Of a stretch of 56,229 nt of DNA, positions 10,095-20,600 are shown piece by piece (the stretch's first letter is position 1; each line of letters opens with the position of its first letter). Source of the DNA: Clostridia bacterium (GTDB taxonomy: Bacteria > Bacillota > Clostridia > Oscillospirales > CAG-272). The translations under genes were made by a program, and so were the position numbers. The notes beneath the pieces were generated by a model. That model was given only the letters and a program-made list of their open reading frames with translations, was not told the DNA's origin and did not search any database. Location: positions 1 to 56,229 of the forward strand of contig JAFUOQ010000002.1 of NCBI GenBank assembly GCA_017472695.1. Direction: 5' to 3'.

Positions 10095-10706
10095 ATGAGA
10101 AAATTTAAAAGAATTTTATCTCTCGCACTTATGGCGCTTTTGGTCGTTTTGACCTTTAGCGCCACAGGCTGTGGGAAAAAATTGACAGAAAAGGAAGCCG
10201 AGGCAAAAATAAAAGAGCTGGTTGATGCTTCCTACGAATTAAACGAAATAGTGTATGGAAAAGGACTTTCATATTACGACAGAATAGACACGCAAAACAG
10301 CCTGTATGCACCTGTTAGTGACGATGAGGAATATAAGTCAATAGGAGAAATTAAGCTTGCTATAAGAAATGTTTTTTCAAGTAGCTATGCAAGAGTACTT
10401 GAAGCTGCCGCATTTGAAGGGCAGGACGGAGCAGATTTTGGCTATCACACACAGCCAAGATATATTGATCAAACAGGCGAGCTTATGGTTTTAAAGGACT
10501 TTTACAATGTCAATTTTGATAGCAACAAGTATGGTGAATACGAGGGCGTAAGGGTTCAAAAATACAACACAGACGAAATCGAAATTGTAAAAATTTCAAA
10601 GCGCTTTGTTGAAGGAAAAATCAAAAGCGAGGATGGAAAGACAACAATCACCGTTACTCTTATTTTAGAGGATGACGAGTGGAGGCTTGACTCTCCTACC
10701 TATTAA
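10095..10706 (+). CDS. Lipoprotein of unknown function in the gyrase operon
   Basis: 203 aa. A basic n-region (MRKFKRI), a hydrophobic core and a lipobox ending SATGC place the lipidated cysteine at residue 26, so the protein is exported and anchored to the outer face of the membrane. The mature part is soluble and charged, with no domain I recognise; the last 60 residues look like a beta-rich fold (KTTITVTLILEDDEWRLDSP). It starts 21 bases after gyrA with a CAGAGGAG ribosome binding site, so it is probably co-transcribed with gyrA. A functional link to gyrase is not implied. A short hairpin follows the stop. Confidence 0.8.
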   Translation: MRKFKRILSLALMALLVVLTFSATGCGKKLTEKEAEAKIKELVDASYELNEIVYGKGLSYYDRIDTQNSLYAPVSDDEEYKSIGEIKLAIRNVFSSSYARVLEAAAFEGQDGADFGYHTQPRYIDQTGELMVLKDFYNVNFDSNKYGEYEGVRVQKYNTDEIEIVKISKRFVEGKIKSEDGKTTITVTLILEDDEWRLDSPTY

Positions 10707-10711
10707 AAAAC

Positions 10712-10731
10712 CGCACCCAGTGTGCGAATTT
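10712..10731 (+). terminator. Weak terminator hairpin after the gyrase operon
   Basis: A CGCAC-CCAGT-GTGCG 5-bp stem is followed by AATTTT. A similar CACCCAGTG motif follows rimO near 13920 and lies upstream of the asparaginase gene near 49840, so it may be a recurrent terminator type in this genome. The T-run is short, so read-through into recA is possible. Confidence 0.4.
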
Positions 10732-10813
10732 TGACACAAATTTGACAATAAAATAAGTTTATATAAATAGATTGTGGCTTTTTAGCATAACAATGATTTA
10801 TTAGGAGAAAAAT

Positions 10814-11917
10814 ATGGCTAAAAAATCAACAAAGGCAGTCAAGGTAGAGGTGGCAACAACCGATGCCGAGAAGAAAAAGGCTCTTGACACTGCCTTATCA
10901 CAAATAAAAAAGGAATGTGGCGAGGAGTCAATCAGACGCTTGGGCGACAAGGCTGATATGCAAATTGATTCAATCTCTACAGGCTCGCTAACACTTGATT
11001 TAGCTCTCGGTGTTGGGGGACTTCCAAAGGGAAGAATTATTGAAATTTATGGTCCAGAATCATCTGGTAAAACAACAATTGCGCTCCACGCAATAGCAGA
11101 AAGCCAAAAGCAAGGCGGAACTGCCGCATTTATTGATGCAGAGCACGCGCTTGACCCTGTTTATGCAAAGGCTATCGGCGTTAATATTGACGAGCTTTTA
11201 GTTTCTCAACCGGACAATGGTGAGCAAGCGCTTGAAATTACAGAGAAATTGGTTTCATCTGGTGCTGTTGATATTATCGTTGTTGACTCGGTAGCGGCAC
11301 TTGTTCCAAGACAAGAAATTGAGGGCTCAATGGGAGATTCTCATATGGGCTTACAGGCTAGACTTATGTCACAGGCACTCCGTAAGCTTTCCGGAGCTAT
11401 TTCAAAGACAAATTGCATTGTAATTTTTATCAACCAATTGCGTGAAAAATTAAATGTAATGTATGGTAATCCAGAAACAACAACCGGTGGTCGCGCTCTT
11501 AAATTCTACGCTTCAGTAAGAATTGATGTAAGAAAGGCAGACACATTAAAGAACGGTACTGTTGCATACGGTAACCACGTAAAATGTAAGGTTGTAAAGA
11601 ACAAGGTGGCAGCTCCATTTACAGTTGCTGAATTCGATATGATTTACGGCAAGGGTATTTCAAAATCCTCCGAGATTATTGATATTGCAATTGAGCTTGG
11701 ACTCGTTATTAAGAGTGGCTCTTGGTTCTCCTACAACGGTGGCAAAATTGCTCAAGGTAAGGACAATGCAAGAAAGTACTTTGAGGAAAACCCCGAGCTT
11801 ATGAAGGAGCTTGAGGAAAAGATTAAGACAAGATTGGCAAGTGGCGAAACGGTTGATAAGGACGAGTTTGACATCGATGCAGATGACTTTGACCTCGATT
11901 CACTCAATTTGGATTAG
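10814..11917 (+). CDS. recA: Recombinase RecA
   Basis: 367 aa. RecA forms filaments on single-stranded DNA, catalyses strand exchange and triggers LexA cleavage. Walker A is GPESSGKT at 80-87, followed by the typical [14 protein letters not shown] Walker B region at about 155 and the [10 protein letters not shown]2 region near 210. The N-terminus has an extra 25 residues or so rich in Lys and Ala before the core, and the C-terminus ends in the acidic DDFDLDSLN tail usual for the family. GGAG precedes the ATG at about 7 nt. recX follows after 27 bases. No clear LexA box is visible upstream, though TTGACA elements occur at 10731 and 10742. Confidence 0.97.
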   Translation: MAKKSTKAVKVEVATTDAEKKKALDTALSQIKKECGEESIRRLGDKADMQIDSISTGSLTLDLALGVGGLPKGRIIEIYGPESSGKTTIALHAIAESQKQGGTAAFIDAEHALDPVYAKAIGVNIDELLVSQPDNGEQALEITEKLVSSGAVDIIVVDSVAALVPRQEIEGSMGDSHMGLQARLMSQALRKLSGAISKTNCIVIFINQLREKLNVMYGNPETTTGGRALKFYASVRIDVRKADTLKNGTVAYGNHVKCKVVKNKVAAPFTVAEFDMIYGKGISKSSEIIDIAIELGLVIKSGSWFSYNGGKIAQGKDNARKYFEENPELMKELEEKIKTRLASGETVDKDEFDIDADDFDLDSLNLD

Positions 11918-11944
11918 CTTTAAAAGACAAAAAGGGCAAAATAA

Positions 11945-12598
11945 ATGGAAAAAGAAATCTATTACAAGGTAGAAAAGATAAAGAAAACTCCTGCAGGCAG
12001 AGTTTTCTGCATAAAATCAAACATTGGTACTGTTTTTGAGATGCTAGTTTCAAATGAGCAGTACGAAAGATTTGATATTGAGGAGGGCGAAATTATTGAT
12101 GACGAGCATTTTCTAAAAATCAGAGAAGAGATGCTCTTTGATAACGCGCGTCGTGCAGCCTTTTCAATTCTTTCCTGCGGAGAAAACAATAAAAAGTCAT
12201 TAACCTCAAAGCTTCAGGCAAGGGGCTATTCCTATGAACTATCAAAGAATATGGCTATTTATATGGAGCATCGCGGTTACATTGACGAGAAAAAGCAGAT
12301 AAAGCTTTTGTGCCAGAACTATCTAAAAAAGAAATATGGCAAATTAAAGATAATAAACGAGCTAGTGGCACACGGCTATCAGCGCGAGGATGTACAGGAA
12401 TTTGTCAAGAAAAATCTTGACAAGGTTAACTTCACCGAAAATTGCGCGTATATTATCGAAAATAAATTTATGCCACTTAAAAACAATCCCGATGAGGTGA
12501 AGAAAATGATGGGTACACTCCTTCGTTATGGCTACAACATCGGCGAGATTAAAGAGGGCATAAAAATAGCTACCGAAAGGCAAAAAAGCGATGAGTAA
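11945..12598 (+). CDS. recX: Regulatory protein RecX
   Basis: 217 aa. RecX binds RecA filaments and limits or tunes RecA activity. It has the three-helix RecX repeats: an Ala/Arg-rich first repeat (RRAAFSILS at about 63), the segment TSKLQARGYSYELSKNMAIYM, and a GYQREDVQEFV-type repeat near 142. It stands directly after recA, the classic arrangement, and overlaps the rimO start by 8 bases, so the two are translationally coupled. The ribosome binding site is a modest AAAGGG. Confidence 0.88.
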   Translation: MEKEIYYKVEKIKKTPAGRVFCIKSNIGTVFEMLVSNEQYERFDIEEGEIIDDEHFLKIREEMLFDNARRAAFSILSCGENNKKSLTSKLQARGYSYELSKNMAIYMEHRGYIDEKKQIKLLCQNYLKKKYGKLKIINELVAHGYQREDVQEFVKKNLDKVNFTENCAYIIENKFMPLKNNPDEVKKMMGTLLRYGYNIGEIKEGIKIATERQKSDE

Positions 12599-13910
12599 GA
12601 TAGGATTTGTTTCTCTTGGCTGCCCCAAAAATTTGCTCGATACCGAGGTTATGCTTGGGCATATTGCAGCGGCAGGCTATGAAATCACTCCAGAGGAGAG
12701 CGAGGCAGATATTGTAATTATTAACACCTGCGCGTTTATAGGAGATGCCAAAAAGGAGTCAATTGACAATATTTTGGACATTGTTTGGCTAAAGGAGAAT
12801 GCTAATTTAAAATCGATTATAGTTACGGGTTGTCTTGCAGAGCGCTATCGTGACGAAATTCTTTCCGAGTTTCCGGAGGTTGATTGCGTTCTTGGTACGG
12901 GAAGTGTGCACTCAATCGTTGAGGCTATAAAAAGAGTCGAGAATGGAGAGCGCTTTTCGGAATACAAGGACAAAAATGAGGTGACCATATGTGGTGACCG
13001 AATTGTCACAACAGGCGAGGCATATGCCTACCTTAAAATCTCCGAGGGCTGTAACAACTGTTGTACCTACTGTGCAATTCCGTCAATTAGAGGAAAATTC
13101 CGTTCACGTCCTATGGACGAGCTGATTACAGAGGCTAAAGAGCTAGCTGATATGGGAATTAAGGAGCTAATTGTTATCGGTCAGGACACCACCGCCTATG
13201 GTATTGACCTTTATGGTGAGTATAAGCTACCAGAGCTTTTATCTCGCCTAGCAAAGGAAACCGAAATTAAGTGGCTTCGTATTCTTTATTGCTATCCCGA
13301 CAAGATAACAGACGAGCTGATAAACGAATTTAAAACAAATGAAAAGCTAGTAAAATACATAGATATTCCTATCCAGCACATAAGTGATAAGGTTTTAAAG
13401 CGCATGAACCGTAAGGGTGATGCTGCACTTATTCGCTCTGTTATGAAAAGACTACGCGAGATTGAGGGAATTACTATCCGTTCAACTGCGATTGTTGGCT
13501 TTCCGGGTGAGAGCGAGGCAGACTTTACCGAGCTATGCGAGTTTATCCGTGAGGTAAAATTTGACCGCTTCGGCGCGTTTGCATACTCACGCGAGGAGAA
13601 TACTCCTGCATATAGCTTCCCTGACCAAATAGACGAGCAAGAAAAGCAGGACAGATATGACATTATAATGCGTGAGCAGTTAGCTGTGACAGAGGAATAC
13701 AACGCGTCGCGTGTTGGCAAGGAAATAACTGTTCTTTGCGAAGGCTATGACAAGGTGGCAGAAACCTACTTTGCAAGAAGTGAGGCAGATGCACCTGATA
13801 TTGACGGCAAGGTATTCTTCAGTGCTAAAAAGCGCCACGAAGCAGGTGATTTTGTGCGCGTTGTAGTTGAGGAAGCAGACGACTTCGATTTATACGCAAG
13901 GGAAATCTAA
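12591..13910 (+). CDS. rimO: Ribosomal protein S12 methylthiotransferase RimO
   Basis: 439 aa, family length. RimO is a radical SAM enzyme that adds a methylthio group to an aspartate of ribosomal protein S12. The N-terminal UPF0004 domain begins with VSLGCPKNLLDTE, which is diagnostic of RimO rather than MiaB, and supplies C11, C47 and C81 for the second cluster. The radical SAM motif is C154-x3-C158-x2-C161. A C-terminal TRAM domain covers roughly the last 65 residues. It overlaps recX by 8 bases, suggesting one recA-recX-rimO transcript. Confidence 0.95.
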   Translation: MSKIGFVSLGCPKNLLDTEVMLGHIAAAGYEITPEESEADIVIINTCAFIGDAKKESIDNILDIVWLKENANLKSIIVTGCLAERYRDEILSEFPEVDCVLGTGSVHSIVEAIKRVENGERFSEYKDKNEVTICGDRIVTTGEAYAYLKISEGCNNCCTYCAIPSIRGKFRSRPMDELITEAKELADMGIKELIVIGQDTTAYGIDLYGEYKLPELLSRLAKETEIKWLRILYCYPDKITDELINEFKTNEKLVKYIDIPIQHISDKVLKRMNRKGDAALIRSVMKRLREIEGITIRSTAIVGFPGESEADFTELCEFIREVKFDRFGAFAYSREENTPAYSFPDQIDEQEKQDRYDIIMREQLAVTEEYNASRVGKEITVLCEGYDKVAETYFARSEADAPDIDGKVFFSAKKRHEAGDFVRVVVEEADDFDLYAREI

Positions 13911-13986
13911 AAAATCCCACCCAGTGGACGAATTTTAAAAAATATCCCACCAAGTGTCTAAAATAAAATGGTACTTGTGGGTAATT

Positions 13987-14613
13987 ATGAGGAAAATGGA
14001 TAAAAATAATGAGAAAAGTGTATTAAGCACACTACCAGCAAATTATAAGCTTGGCTATACGCTTGATTTACAAAACAATAAAAAGCAAGCAATTATTGTA
14101 AACCTTGCAGCAATACTTACAGGTGTTGCCTTGGTTGTGCCAATGATATTTTTAGTGCCGATTAATGGGTTATTTACTCTTAAATCGACAGAGGGCTTTG
14201 ACATTTTTATGTATGCTCTGCGTTTTGTTGTGTTTGTTTTAGGTAGCATTTTATATATTATTTTTCACGAGCTAACTCATGGAATATTTATGAAGCTATT
14301 TGGTGCAAAAAAGGTCAAGTTTGGTTTTACCTTCATTTATGCCTATGCAGGCACAAAGGAGGAGTACTTTAAAAAGTGGCCATACATAGTTATTGCACTT
14401 GCGCCCGTTAGCATATTCTTTGTGATTTTTGCAATTGCTTGCCCATTCTTGGTAGGGACCCCTTGGTTTTGGGTGGTTTACTTCTTGCAGGTGCAAAACA
14501 TAGCAGGGGCGATGGGCGATATTATAGTTTCACTTGTATTTCTTGGAAAGCCCAAAAATGCATACATTAAGGACGAGGGCACGAGCATGCAAATGTTTGT
14601 TCCCAAGGACTAA
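13987..14613 (+). CDS. DUF3267-type membrane metalloprotease-like protein
   Basis: 208 aa with about four membrane segments. A zinc-metalloprotease motif HELTH (H94, E95, H98) sits at the end of the second membrane helix, followed by GIFMKLFG and later a short FVPKD C-terminus. This pattern fits DUF3267, small membrane proteins related to site-2-type proteases. I prefer the ATG at 13987 over the GTG at 13954, because the latter overlaps a hairpin-rich gap and adds a tryptophan-rich leader that is not typical; the ribosome binding site is weak in either case. Substrate unknown. It lies between rimO and pgsA on the same strand. Confidence 0.65.
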   Translation: MRKMDKNNEKSVLSTLPANYKLGYTLDLQNNKKQAIIVNLAAILTGVALVVPMIFLVPINGLFTLKSTEGFDIFMYALRFVVFVLGSILYIIFHELTHGIFMKLFGAKKVKFGFTFIYAYAGTKEEYFKKWPYIVIALAPVSIFFVIFAIACPFLVGTPWFWVVYFLQVQNIAGAMGDIIVSLVFLGKPKNAYIKDEGTSMQMFVPKD

Positions 14614-14649
14614 AAATATTCAAAATTAGTTTGGCAAGAGGAGGAAATT

Positions 14650-15252
14650 ATGAATTTACCAAACAAATTAACAATTTTAAGGGCACTTTTAGTTCCTGTA
14701 TTCGTCGCTTGCTTACTTTATATTCCAAACGAGATTGCGTGCGGATTTGTAACAGCGGGAGTATTTATTATCACATCACTTACAGATATGCTTGACGGAA
14801 AAATTGCGAGAAAGTATAATCTTGTTACCAACTTTGGTAAATTTATGGACCCTCTAGCTGACAAATTTATGGTTTTCGCGGCACTTATCACAATTACTGT
14901 TAAGATGTTCCTATATGCAGGTAACACAAACGATTGGGTTTTTGCAAATGTTATGATTTGGGCAACAATGGTTGTTGTTCTCCGTGAGCTAGGCGTTACA
15001 TCTATAAGAATGGTTTGCTCAGGAACAGCGGCAGGCGTAATCGCAGCTAGTATGTTTGGCAAATTAAAGACTGTAACACAGGTTATTGCAATAGTTGTAA
15101 TCTTGGTTGAGTTCTCACTTAATAAGGGCTTTGGACTCCCAACCTATTGGGTTGCATCATATGTACTAGTGGCTGCAATGACATTTATGACAATTGCATC
15201 GGGCATTGACTATCTTAAGTCTTATTGGAAGTATATCAACCCTAATAAATAG
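14650..15252 (+). CDS. pgsA: CDP-diacylglycerol--glycerol-3-phosphate 3-phosphatidyltransferase
   Basis: 200 aa integral membrane enzyme making phosphatidylglycerol phosphate, the committed step to phosphatidylglycerol. The CDP-alcohol phosphotransferase signature DG-x2-AR-x8-G-x3-D-x3-D is complete (DGKIAR at about 49, then GKFMDPLADK at about 63-72). Several hydrophobic helices follow. The start ATG has GAGGAGG at 7 nt. It stands 36 bases after the DUF3267 gene. PgsA is commonly found near recA and rimO in Firmicutes, which supports the call. Confidence 0.92.
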   Translation: MNLPNKLTILRALLVPVFVACLLYIPNEIACGFVTAGVFIITSLTDMLDGKIARKYNLVTNFGKFMDPLADKFMVFAALITITVKMFLYAGNTNDWVFANVMIWATMVVVLRELGVTSIRMVCSGTAAGVIAASMFGKLKTVTQVIAIVVILVEFSLNKGFGLPTYWVASYVLVAAMTFMTIASGIDYLKSYWKYINPNK

Positions 15253-15344
15253 GTTGGGGCTAATTAGCAGGCATAGAACGAAAAGAACAAGAATTCTGTA
15301 GAGGGGCTTGCTCCTCTCGTTCTGCAATAAATCAATCTAATATA

Positions 15345-15372
15345 GAAAACAGGCACTTGCCTGTTTTCTTTT
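15345..15372 (+). terminator. Terminator after pgsA
   Basis: GAAAACAGGCA and TGCCTGTTTTC form an 11-bp stem around a short CT loop, followed by TTTT. A smaller GAGG/CCTC hairpin precedes it near 15300. Confidence 0.75.
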
Positions 15373-15414
15373 ATGTGCTTTTCTAATAACGCTTGCTCGT
15401 TTGATGTACGCAAG

Positions 15415-15520
15415 TACGGCTCGCACTCGCAAGTGTACCTTCTACATCCACTACTGTCCCACTATGTGAAGCTAGACGGCTTCGCGTTCACATTTTCGCT
15501 CGACACTCCCGTATCTCTAG
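15415..15520 (+). repeat. Divergent copy of the structured repeat also found in the pyr operon
   Basis: This part of the 393-base gap between pgsA and the first lipoprotein gene contains short inverted repeats (GTACGCAAGTAC, CACTCGCAAGTG) and the block CTTCGCGTTCAC followed by TTTCGCT, which matches the end of the repeats at 34403-34565 and 35263-35403. No gene is seen in 15253-15645. Confidence 0.4.
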
Positions 15521-15621
15521 GTGGGGTTGGCTACGCTAAAAATTGATTCTCCACTCATCAATTTTTTACGCTGAAATTAGAAGACGTCTATTTGAGATTG
15601 AGTGGGCGTGTGTAAGAAAAG

Positions 15622-15647
15622 AAAAAAGGATGCGTTTGCATCCTTTT
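15622..15647 (-). terminator. Terminator of the 633-aa lipoprotein gene
   Basis: AAAAGGATGC/GCATCCTTTT 10-bp stem with a GTTT loop. On the minus strand it is followed by a T-run. It overlaps the stop codon of the gene. Confidence 0.75.
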
Positions 15648-17547
15648 ATTTGTTTATTACATATGCGGCGAGCTCGCTCCAAAAGTCAGAGCCAACTGAT
15701 GGGTTTTCCATAAGGATTGTTATCTGTACTATATTAGCCTCAATCGCAAAGCTACGGGTCGAACCAAACGAGCCGATACCAATTGATTTTTGAGTGCCGT
15801 TACTGTATGTTACAGAAATTGTATATGAGGCAGTTCCGTAGCCTGTGACAGTAAATATATCTACATATGTTGCTGTTTTTGCAGACAAGGTGACTGTAAC
15901 TGCGCCTGTGCCCTTACCGGAAATATTTGTGTCGGTGAAGTCACCATCAATTAGTGAGCCTGCGTTGTCAGAGCCATAGCATTCGCCTGATATTGAAGGT
16001 GTATTAAAGCTACTAAAGGTGATATTTTTAAGCGGCTCACTCTCGGATTCGGTACAACGAGAGCAATAGTGCTCCCTTATCATATTTCCGTTTTCGCTGA
16101 TTTTTGTTTCCCATGCGCCAAAGTTATGTCCTAGCGCTTCGGTTATAATATTAAATTCCTGATATCCACACACTGTGCAGGTTCTTGATAGGGCTTGTGG
16201 ATTTATACAGTCCGCAGGCTCGCTTTCCTGCCATATAGTCCATTGGTGGTTTTCTGTACCGTCATAGCAGAGGTAAATCTTTTCCCAAACAGGTGTTAAA
16301 ACTGTGTCCTCGGTTATTATCGAGGTTGATGTAACTGTGATACCGGCTTGTGTTTGCCAGCCCGTAAATCTATATCCCTCGCGTGAGGCGGTAGGCAATT
16401 TGAAAAGATAATCGGAAATTCTATCGCCTTTAACCATTTCAAAATATGTAAGGTCAATGCTCAAGGCTTCGTCTGCTAAAAGGCTAAATTCTACAGTAAC
16501 CAGCTCACCAAGAGGCTCCCAAAGTGCGACAAGGGATAGGTCATTTTCGCCTGCGATGGTCTTTTTGTCAATTTCCTTGTCACTATCGCCATCCTCAAAC
16601 CAGCCAAGAAAATCATAGCCGAGCTTTGTAGGGGTCGGGAGAGCGCCGATAGGCTTGCCAACGATTGCTTCAAATGAGTCGCTAGAACCCTCTGGTAATT
16701 CGCCTCCATCTGCATCTAGGGAAACAGTGATTTTATTAATTTGTTGCCATACGGCAGTTATTGTTTTTTCTTCAGCTACCTCGTATGGCAAGGTAATAGG
16801 CTCGCCATCAATATGCCAACCGATAAATTCATATCCCTCATAGCTTGGTGTCGGTAGAGAGGTGATAGTGCTGCCAACCTCGTATAAGGAGCTTGCTTCA
16901 GCACCATCCGTGAGAGCGCCACCGCTCAAATCAAGAGTTATAGTAACCTTTTCCTTTTCAATGTCTGTATCAGTATTTATATCAGAGTCAGTTAAAATTT
17001 GCTCCCATTTTGCAACAAAAATAACGTCACAGGTAACTGCATATGGTAGCTGAACCTCCTCGCCCGCGATAAACCAGCCAAGGAAGTCAAAGCCGTCCTT
17101 TACTGGCGTTGGGATTGAGGTAATTTTGCTACCTGAATCATATTTTGTAATTGTTTCTTCGCCATTTGGTAGAGCACCACCGTTTAGCTTTAATGAAACT
17201 GCCGACCTTTCAATTATTTCCTCCCATTTAGCGACCAAGGTCACGCTTTTAGTCAAGCGGTAAGGGAATGAGACCTTCTCCTCATCTAAAAACCAACCGA
17301 CAAAGGTGTAGCCCTCCTTTGTTGGCTTTGGAGAGGTTGATATAACCTTATTTAAGGAGTAAGATTTTATATTTTTAATTCCACTTGGCATTTTACCACC
17401 CTGTGTATCGTAGGTGATAGTAGCCGTAGTGGACTCGTCGTCTATATCGCCCAGCTCCTCGACAAAATCGGGTGTGCAGGAGCATATTGAAAATACAAAA
17501 ATTAAAACTAAAGCCAAAGAAATTATTTTTGAAATAGAGCTTTTCAT
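15646..17547 (-). CDS. Secreted lipoprotein with five InlB-type B-repeats and shared C-terminal module
   Basis: 633 aa. The start at 17547 has AGGAGG at 4-nt spacing; the longer reading would begin upstream of that site. A lipoprotein signal ends in FSICSC (Cys22 or Cys24). Five repeats of about 70 aa follow, each with a GG..P.G start, a PTPT.EGY.F.GW centre and an A.W end; this is the Listeria-Bacteroides (InlB B) repeat type. Next comes a Cys-pair region (CTVCG...EALGH; CSRC) and a final domain of about 120 aa with Gly/Tyr-rich beta strands, shared with the two neighbouring lipoproteins. The protein is probably surface-exposed; ligand unknown. It has its own promoter. Confidence 0.8.
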   Translation of the reverse strand: MKSSISKIISLALVLIFVFSICSCTPDFVEELGDIDDESTTATITYDTQGGKMPSGIKNIKSYSLNKVISTSPKPTKEGYTFVGWFLDEEKVSFPYRLTKSVTLVAKWEEIIERSAVSLKLNGGALPNGEETITKYDSGSKITSIPTPVKDGFDFLGWFIAGEEVQLPYAVTCDVIFVAKWEQILTDSDINTDTDIEKEKVTITLDLSGGALTDGAEASSLYEVGSTITSLPTPSYEGYEFIGWHIDGEPITLPYEVAEEKTITAVWQQINKITVSLDADGGELPEGSSDSFEAIVGKPIGALPTPTKLGYDFLGWFEDGDSDKEIDKKTIAGENDLSLVALWEPLGELVTVEFSLLADEALSIDLTYFEMVKGDRISDYLFKLPTASREGYRFTGWQTQAGITVTSTSIITEDTVLTPVWEKIYLCYDGTENHQWTIWQESEPADCINPQALSRTCTVCGYQEFNIITEALGHNFGAWETKISENGNMIREHYCSRCTESESEPLKNITFSSFNTPSISGECYGSDNAGSLIDGDFTDTNISGKGTGAVTVTLSAKTATYVDIFTVTGYGTASYTISVTYSNGTQKSIGIGSFGSTRSFAIEANIVQITILMENPSVGSDFWSELAAYVINK

Positions 17548-17603
17548 GCTTCCTCCTAAAATAAAAGTCAACCTTGCGCAAAAGTTGTGCGCCTAATATT
17601 ACA

Positions 17604-17632
17604 ATTATAACATTTTTTAAAATGTATGTAAA
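17604..17632 (-). promoter_or_regulatory. Sigma-A promoter for the 633-aa lipoprotein gene
   Basis: Minus strand: TTTACA at 17627-17632, a 17-bp spacer, and TATAAT at 17604-17609, about 57 bp before the start codon. Confidence 0.75.
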
Positions 17633-17662
17633 TATCAAATCAAAAAATCTATTAAAAATAAT

Positions 17663-17689
17663 AAAAAAGGACGGGAAACCCGTCCTTTT
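17663..17689 (-). terminator. Terminator of the 1546-aa lipoprotein gene
   Basis: A GGACGGG-aaa-CCCGTCC perfect 7-bp stem, followed on the minus strand by TTTTTT. It lies just past the stop codon. Confidence 0.8.
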
Positions 17690-17694
17690 ATATT

Positions 17695-20600
17695 TTAGTC
17701 ATTTGATGTAACAAATACAGAGAGCTCACTCCATTTGTCGCTACCATTTGATGGTTTTTCCATTGTTACGACAAACTTTGTTACTGTTGCTTTTACGCTA
17801 AATACTGTTGTTTCCGTTCCGTTCTCACCAAAGTTGCCACTGCCGAGAACAGCTGTATCGCCGTTTTCGTAATATACTGTAACATAGTATTCAGAGAAGC
17901 CGAAGCCGGTTACTGCAAATGCGTCAACATAGGTTGCTACACCCGCCTCCATAGTAACGGAGAATTCACCTGTATCCTTGGGAGCAATTGGTGTGTCAGT
18001 GTAGTTGCCGTTAACAAGAGCGCCTGTGTCAGAGCCCCATGCAGCGCCGGTTGCGACAGGAGCTTTAAAGCTATCTTTAGTAATGTTTGTAAATGAAGCT
18101 GTTACCTCTTGGTTACATACTGAACAGATAGCTGTGCCTGTTGCAACACCATCAACGATAGTTGCTGTCCAATCGCCAAGTGTGTGTCCAAATGCTTCCT
18201 GTGTTACTTTGTAGTCCTTTTGACCACAAACAGTACAGAAGTTTTCAAACTTTGTTGGGTTTGTGCAATCAGCCTCGGAAATTTGTGTCCAAGCATCCTC
18301 GTTGAATGTGTGTCCAGTTGCTGGGATTACTACGTCAGTTACAGAATATTCACAACGTGTACATGCGCCGTTCTTCAAACCAGTTTCGGTACAAGAAGCT
18401 TCATCGGTAACATCCCAATCAAACTCGTGGTTAATTGTGCCATCGGCGCAGAGAATAGCAGGGGTAATAAGGATTTCGCCTGCATCTGGAACTGCGTCAA
18501 CGTAAACGTAACCGTTTTCTACGAAGAACTCAAGCTCCTTGCCGTTTTGTGTTGCCTTAATGCCGTAATCTACCCAAGAATCGTCAATGTCAACCTGAAT
18601 TGTAAGTGGTAGGTTGTACATGTAGTCATCAAGTGTGTCTGTTAGGCTTAGTCTGATTTTACTATCAGTTCTTTCGAGCATTGTAAGTGTAGCACTTAAT
18701 TGCTCCTTCATATATTGGATAAGCTCGGTGTAAGAGCATACCCAAACACCTGTTTGGTCGAGGTATTGGAACTTAGAGTTGGTTGATGCGTAGGATGACC
18801 AGATTGCAGAGCTCTTACCGATTTCGTGTAAGCACTCAACAGTCATACCGCCAACTGAAAGTATTTCGTTAATACCCTTTTCGTAAGAGCCAAGAGCTAC
18901 GTGGTGTAGCTTATATTCACCGTTGTTATCATTGCGGAAGGTGAAGCTTGTGCCGTCAAAGTCATATGAACCAACCTCAACCCATTCGTGGTATGCATCC
19001 CAAAGAGTTCCATCCTCCTTATAGGTTGTGAAGTGCTTATATGTACCTTGAGTTCTGCCCTTGTCAACAAGACGGTTTGCGTCTTCGTCATATACATAGT
19101 TAAGCTTTGCATCAGCCTTTGCTACGTAATGATATTCGCCGGAAAGTGTCTCTATAAGAACGTGTGTTCCGCCATTTTCGTTGAATGTGTATACGCCGTT
19201 ATTAAGGTCGTATCCGCCATTTGTTGGCTCGTAAATAGGAGTAGAAAGGTTTTCCCAAACGAGATTTCCGTTTTCGTCAACTGCTTGTTCGCCGGTTGTT
19301 TCGTCTATAACTGCCTTTTGAGTAATCTTTTTGTATGAAGTGTTTCCAATTGTGCCGTCTGCCTTAACAAAGATATATGCACCCTCTGTTTGGTCGGACT
19401 TGGAGATGTATGAGTTCATATTACCCCAAGCACGTCTTGTACTTACCCAAGAAAGCTCACCAGCCTTGTTAGTAGATTGAGTGAAGATAACCTCACCTGT
19501 TTCCTCGTCAACTGTGATAGAGCCAACAAGTGGTGATTGACCATAGCCGTTGCCAGCCAATTCTTCGATTACGTTATAGAAGTATTTAGAGTTACCACCG
19601 TTACGAGCACTTGCCATAACGCCTGTTACGTATTCTGAAGTACCTGTTGATGTTTGACCATTAGGTGTTGCAAAGCCGAGAATTCTTTGACCAGAGAACT
19701 TGCTCATAAACCAGTAGTGAGCATTAACTACGTCGCTAAGTAGTGAGTTTTCACTAATTTGACCGGAGTAGTAGCCACCGTGAGTATATGAGTGTGAGCC
19801 GAGGTCAAGCGCGCCAGATGCAAAGTACTCGTTCCATTCGTTTACGTACATATCAACATAGCAAACAGAGAGAACTGCGGTTGCCTTCCAGCCTCTTTCT
19901 TGAAGCTTTGGAATTATCCACTCGTAGGTAGCAAGATAGTTACCATCGTCAAGGGTTTGAGCCCATGCGGCAGGAGCGTTGCCTCTATATGTTGTGATTT
20001 TTGGATCCTCGTAGTCGTTGTAATAGTTAGTTGTTCTTGTTGCGTTACAGCCGTCCTTCAAGCACACTGATTCCTTTGTACCAGCATTTGTGCCTTCTGC
20101 TGCGGTTGCAACTATGTATTCACTCCAAATATGTCCGTATGCATCAACTGCATCAGTTGTACACTTGAAGTCACAGCCGTAGCATTCCATAATAGAGTAG
20201 CCTGCTGTTGTACAGCTAGGAGCAACTGTTTCTGAAATCTTAAATGAGTTATGTGCGCATCCGCCGTATTTGCCAAGGTCTGCACCTTGCTCAACTGCGG
20301 TATATGGAATAAACTCATAAACATAAGCCGCCCATTGATCGCCATCGCTATCTATAACAAGCTTAATTCCACTTGTGAATTTTGCAATATCGCAGGTGAA
20401 GAGAACTCTTTGCTTAACATTGCCATTGTCGTCCTTGCCTACCTCGATAATTGAGCCGTCAGCCTCACCATCGCCGTTTGAGTCACCCTTGATTGTGATG
20501 CTAGAGCTCTTAACAACGTTGTATGTGCAAGCCTTTAGCCAGGTTTCACCATCTGAATCAAGATAGTAAACGGAGAATTGCTTGTTTACGTTAGGAGCAA

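Noticed and set aside
10731-10770. recA promoter with TTGACA elements
   Set aside because: Two TTGACA hexamers exist but no acceptable -10 box lies at 16-18 bp from either, so I did not call a promoter.
13954-13986. GTG-started N-terminal extension of the DUF3267 gene
   Set aside because: There is no ribosome binding site before the GTG, and the segment overlaps a hairpin-rich gap.
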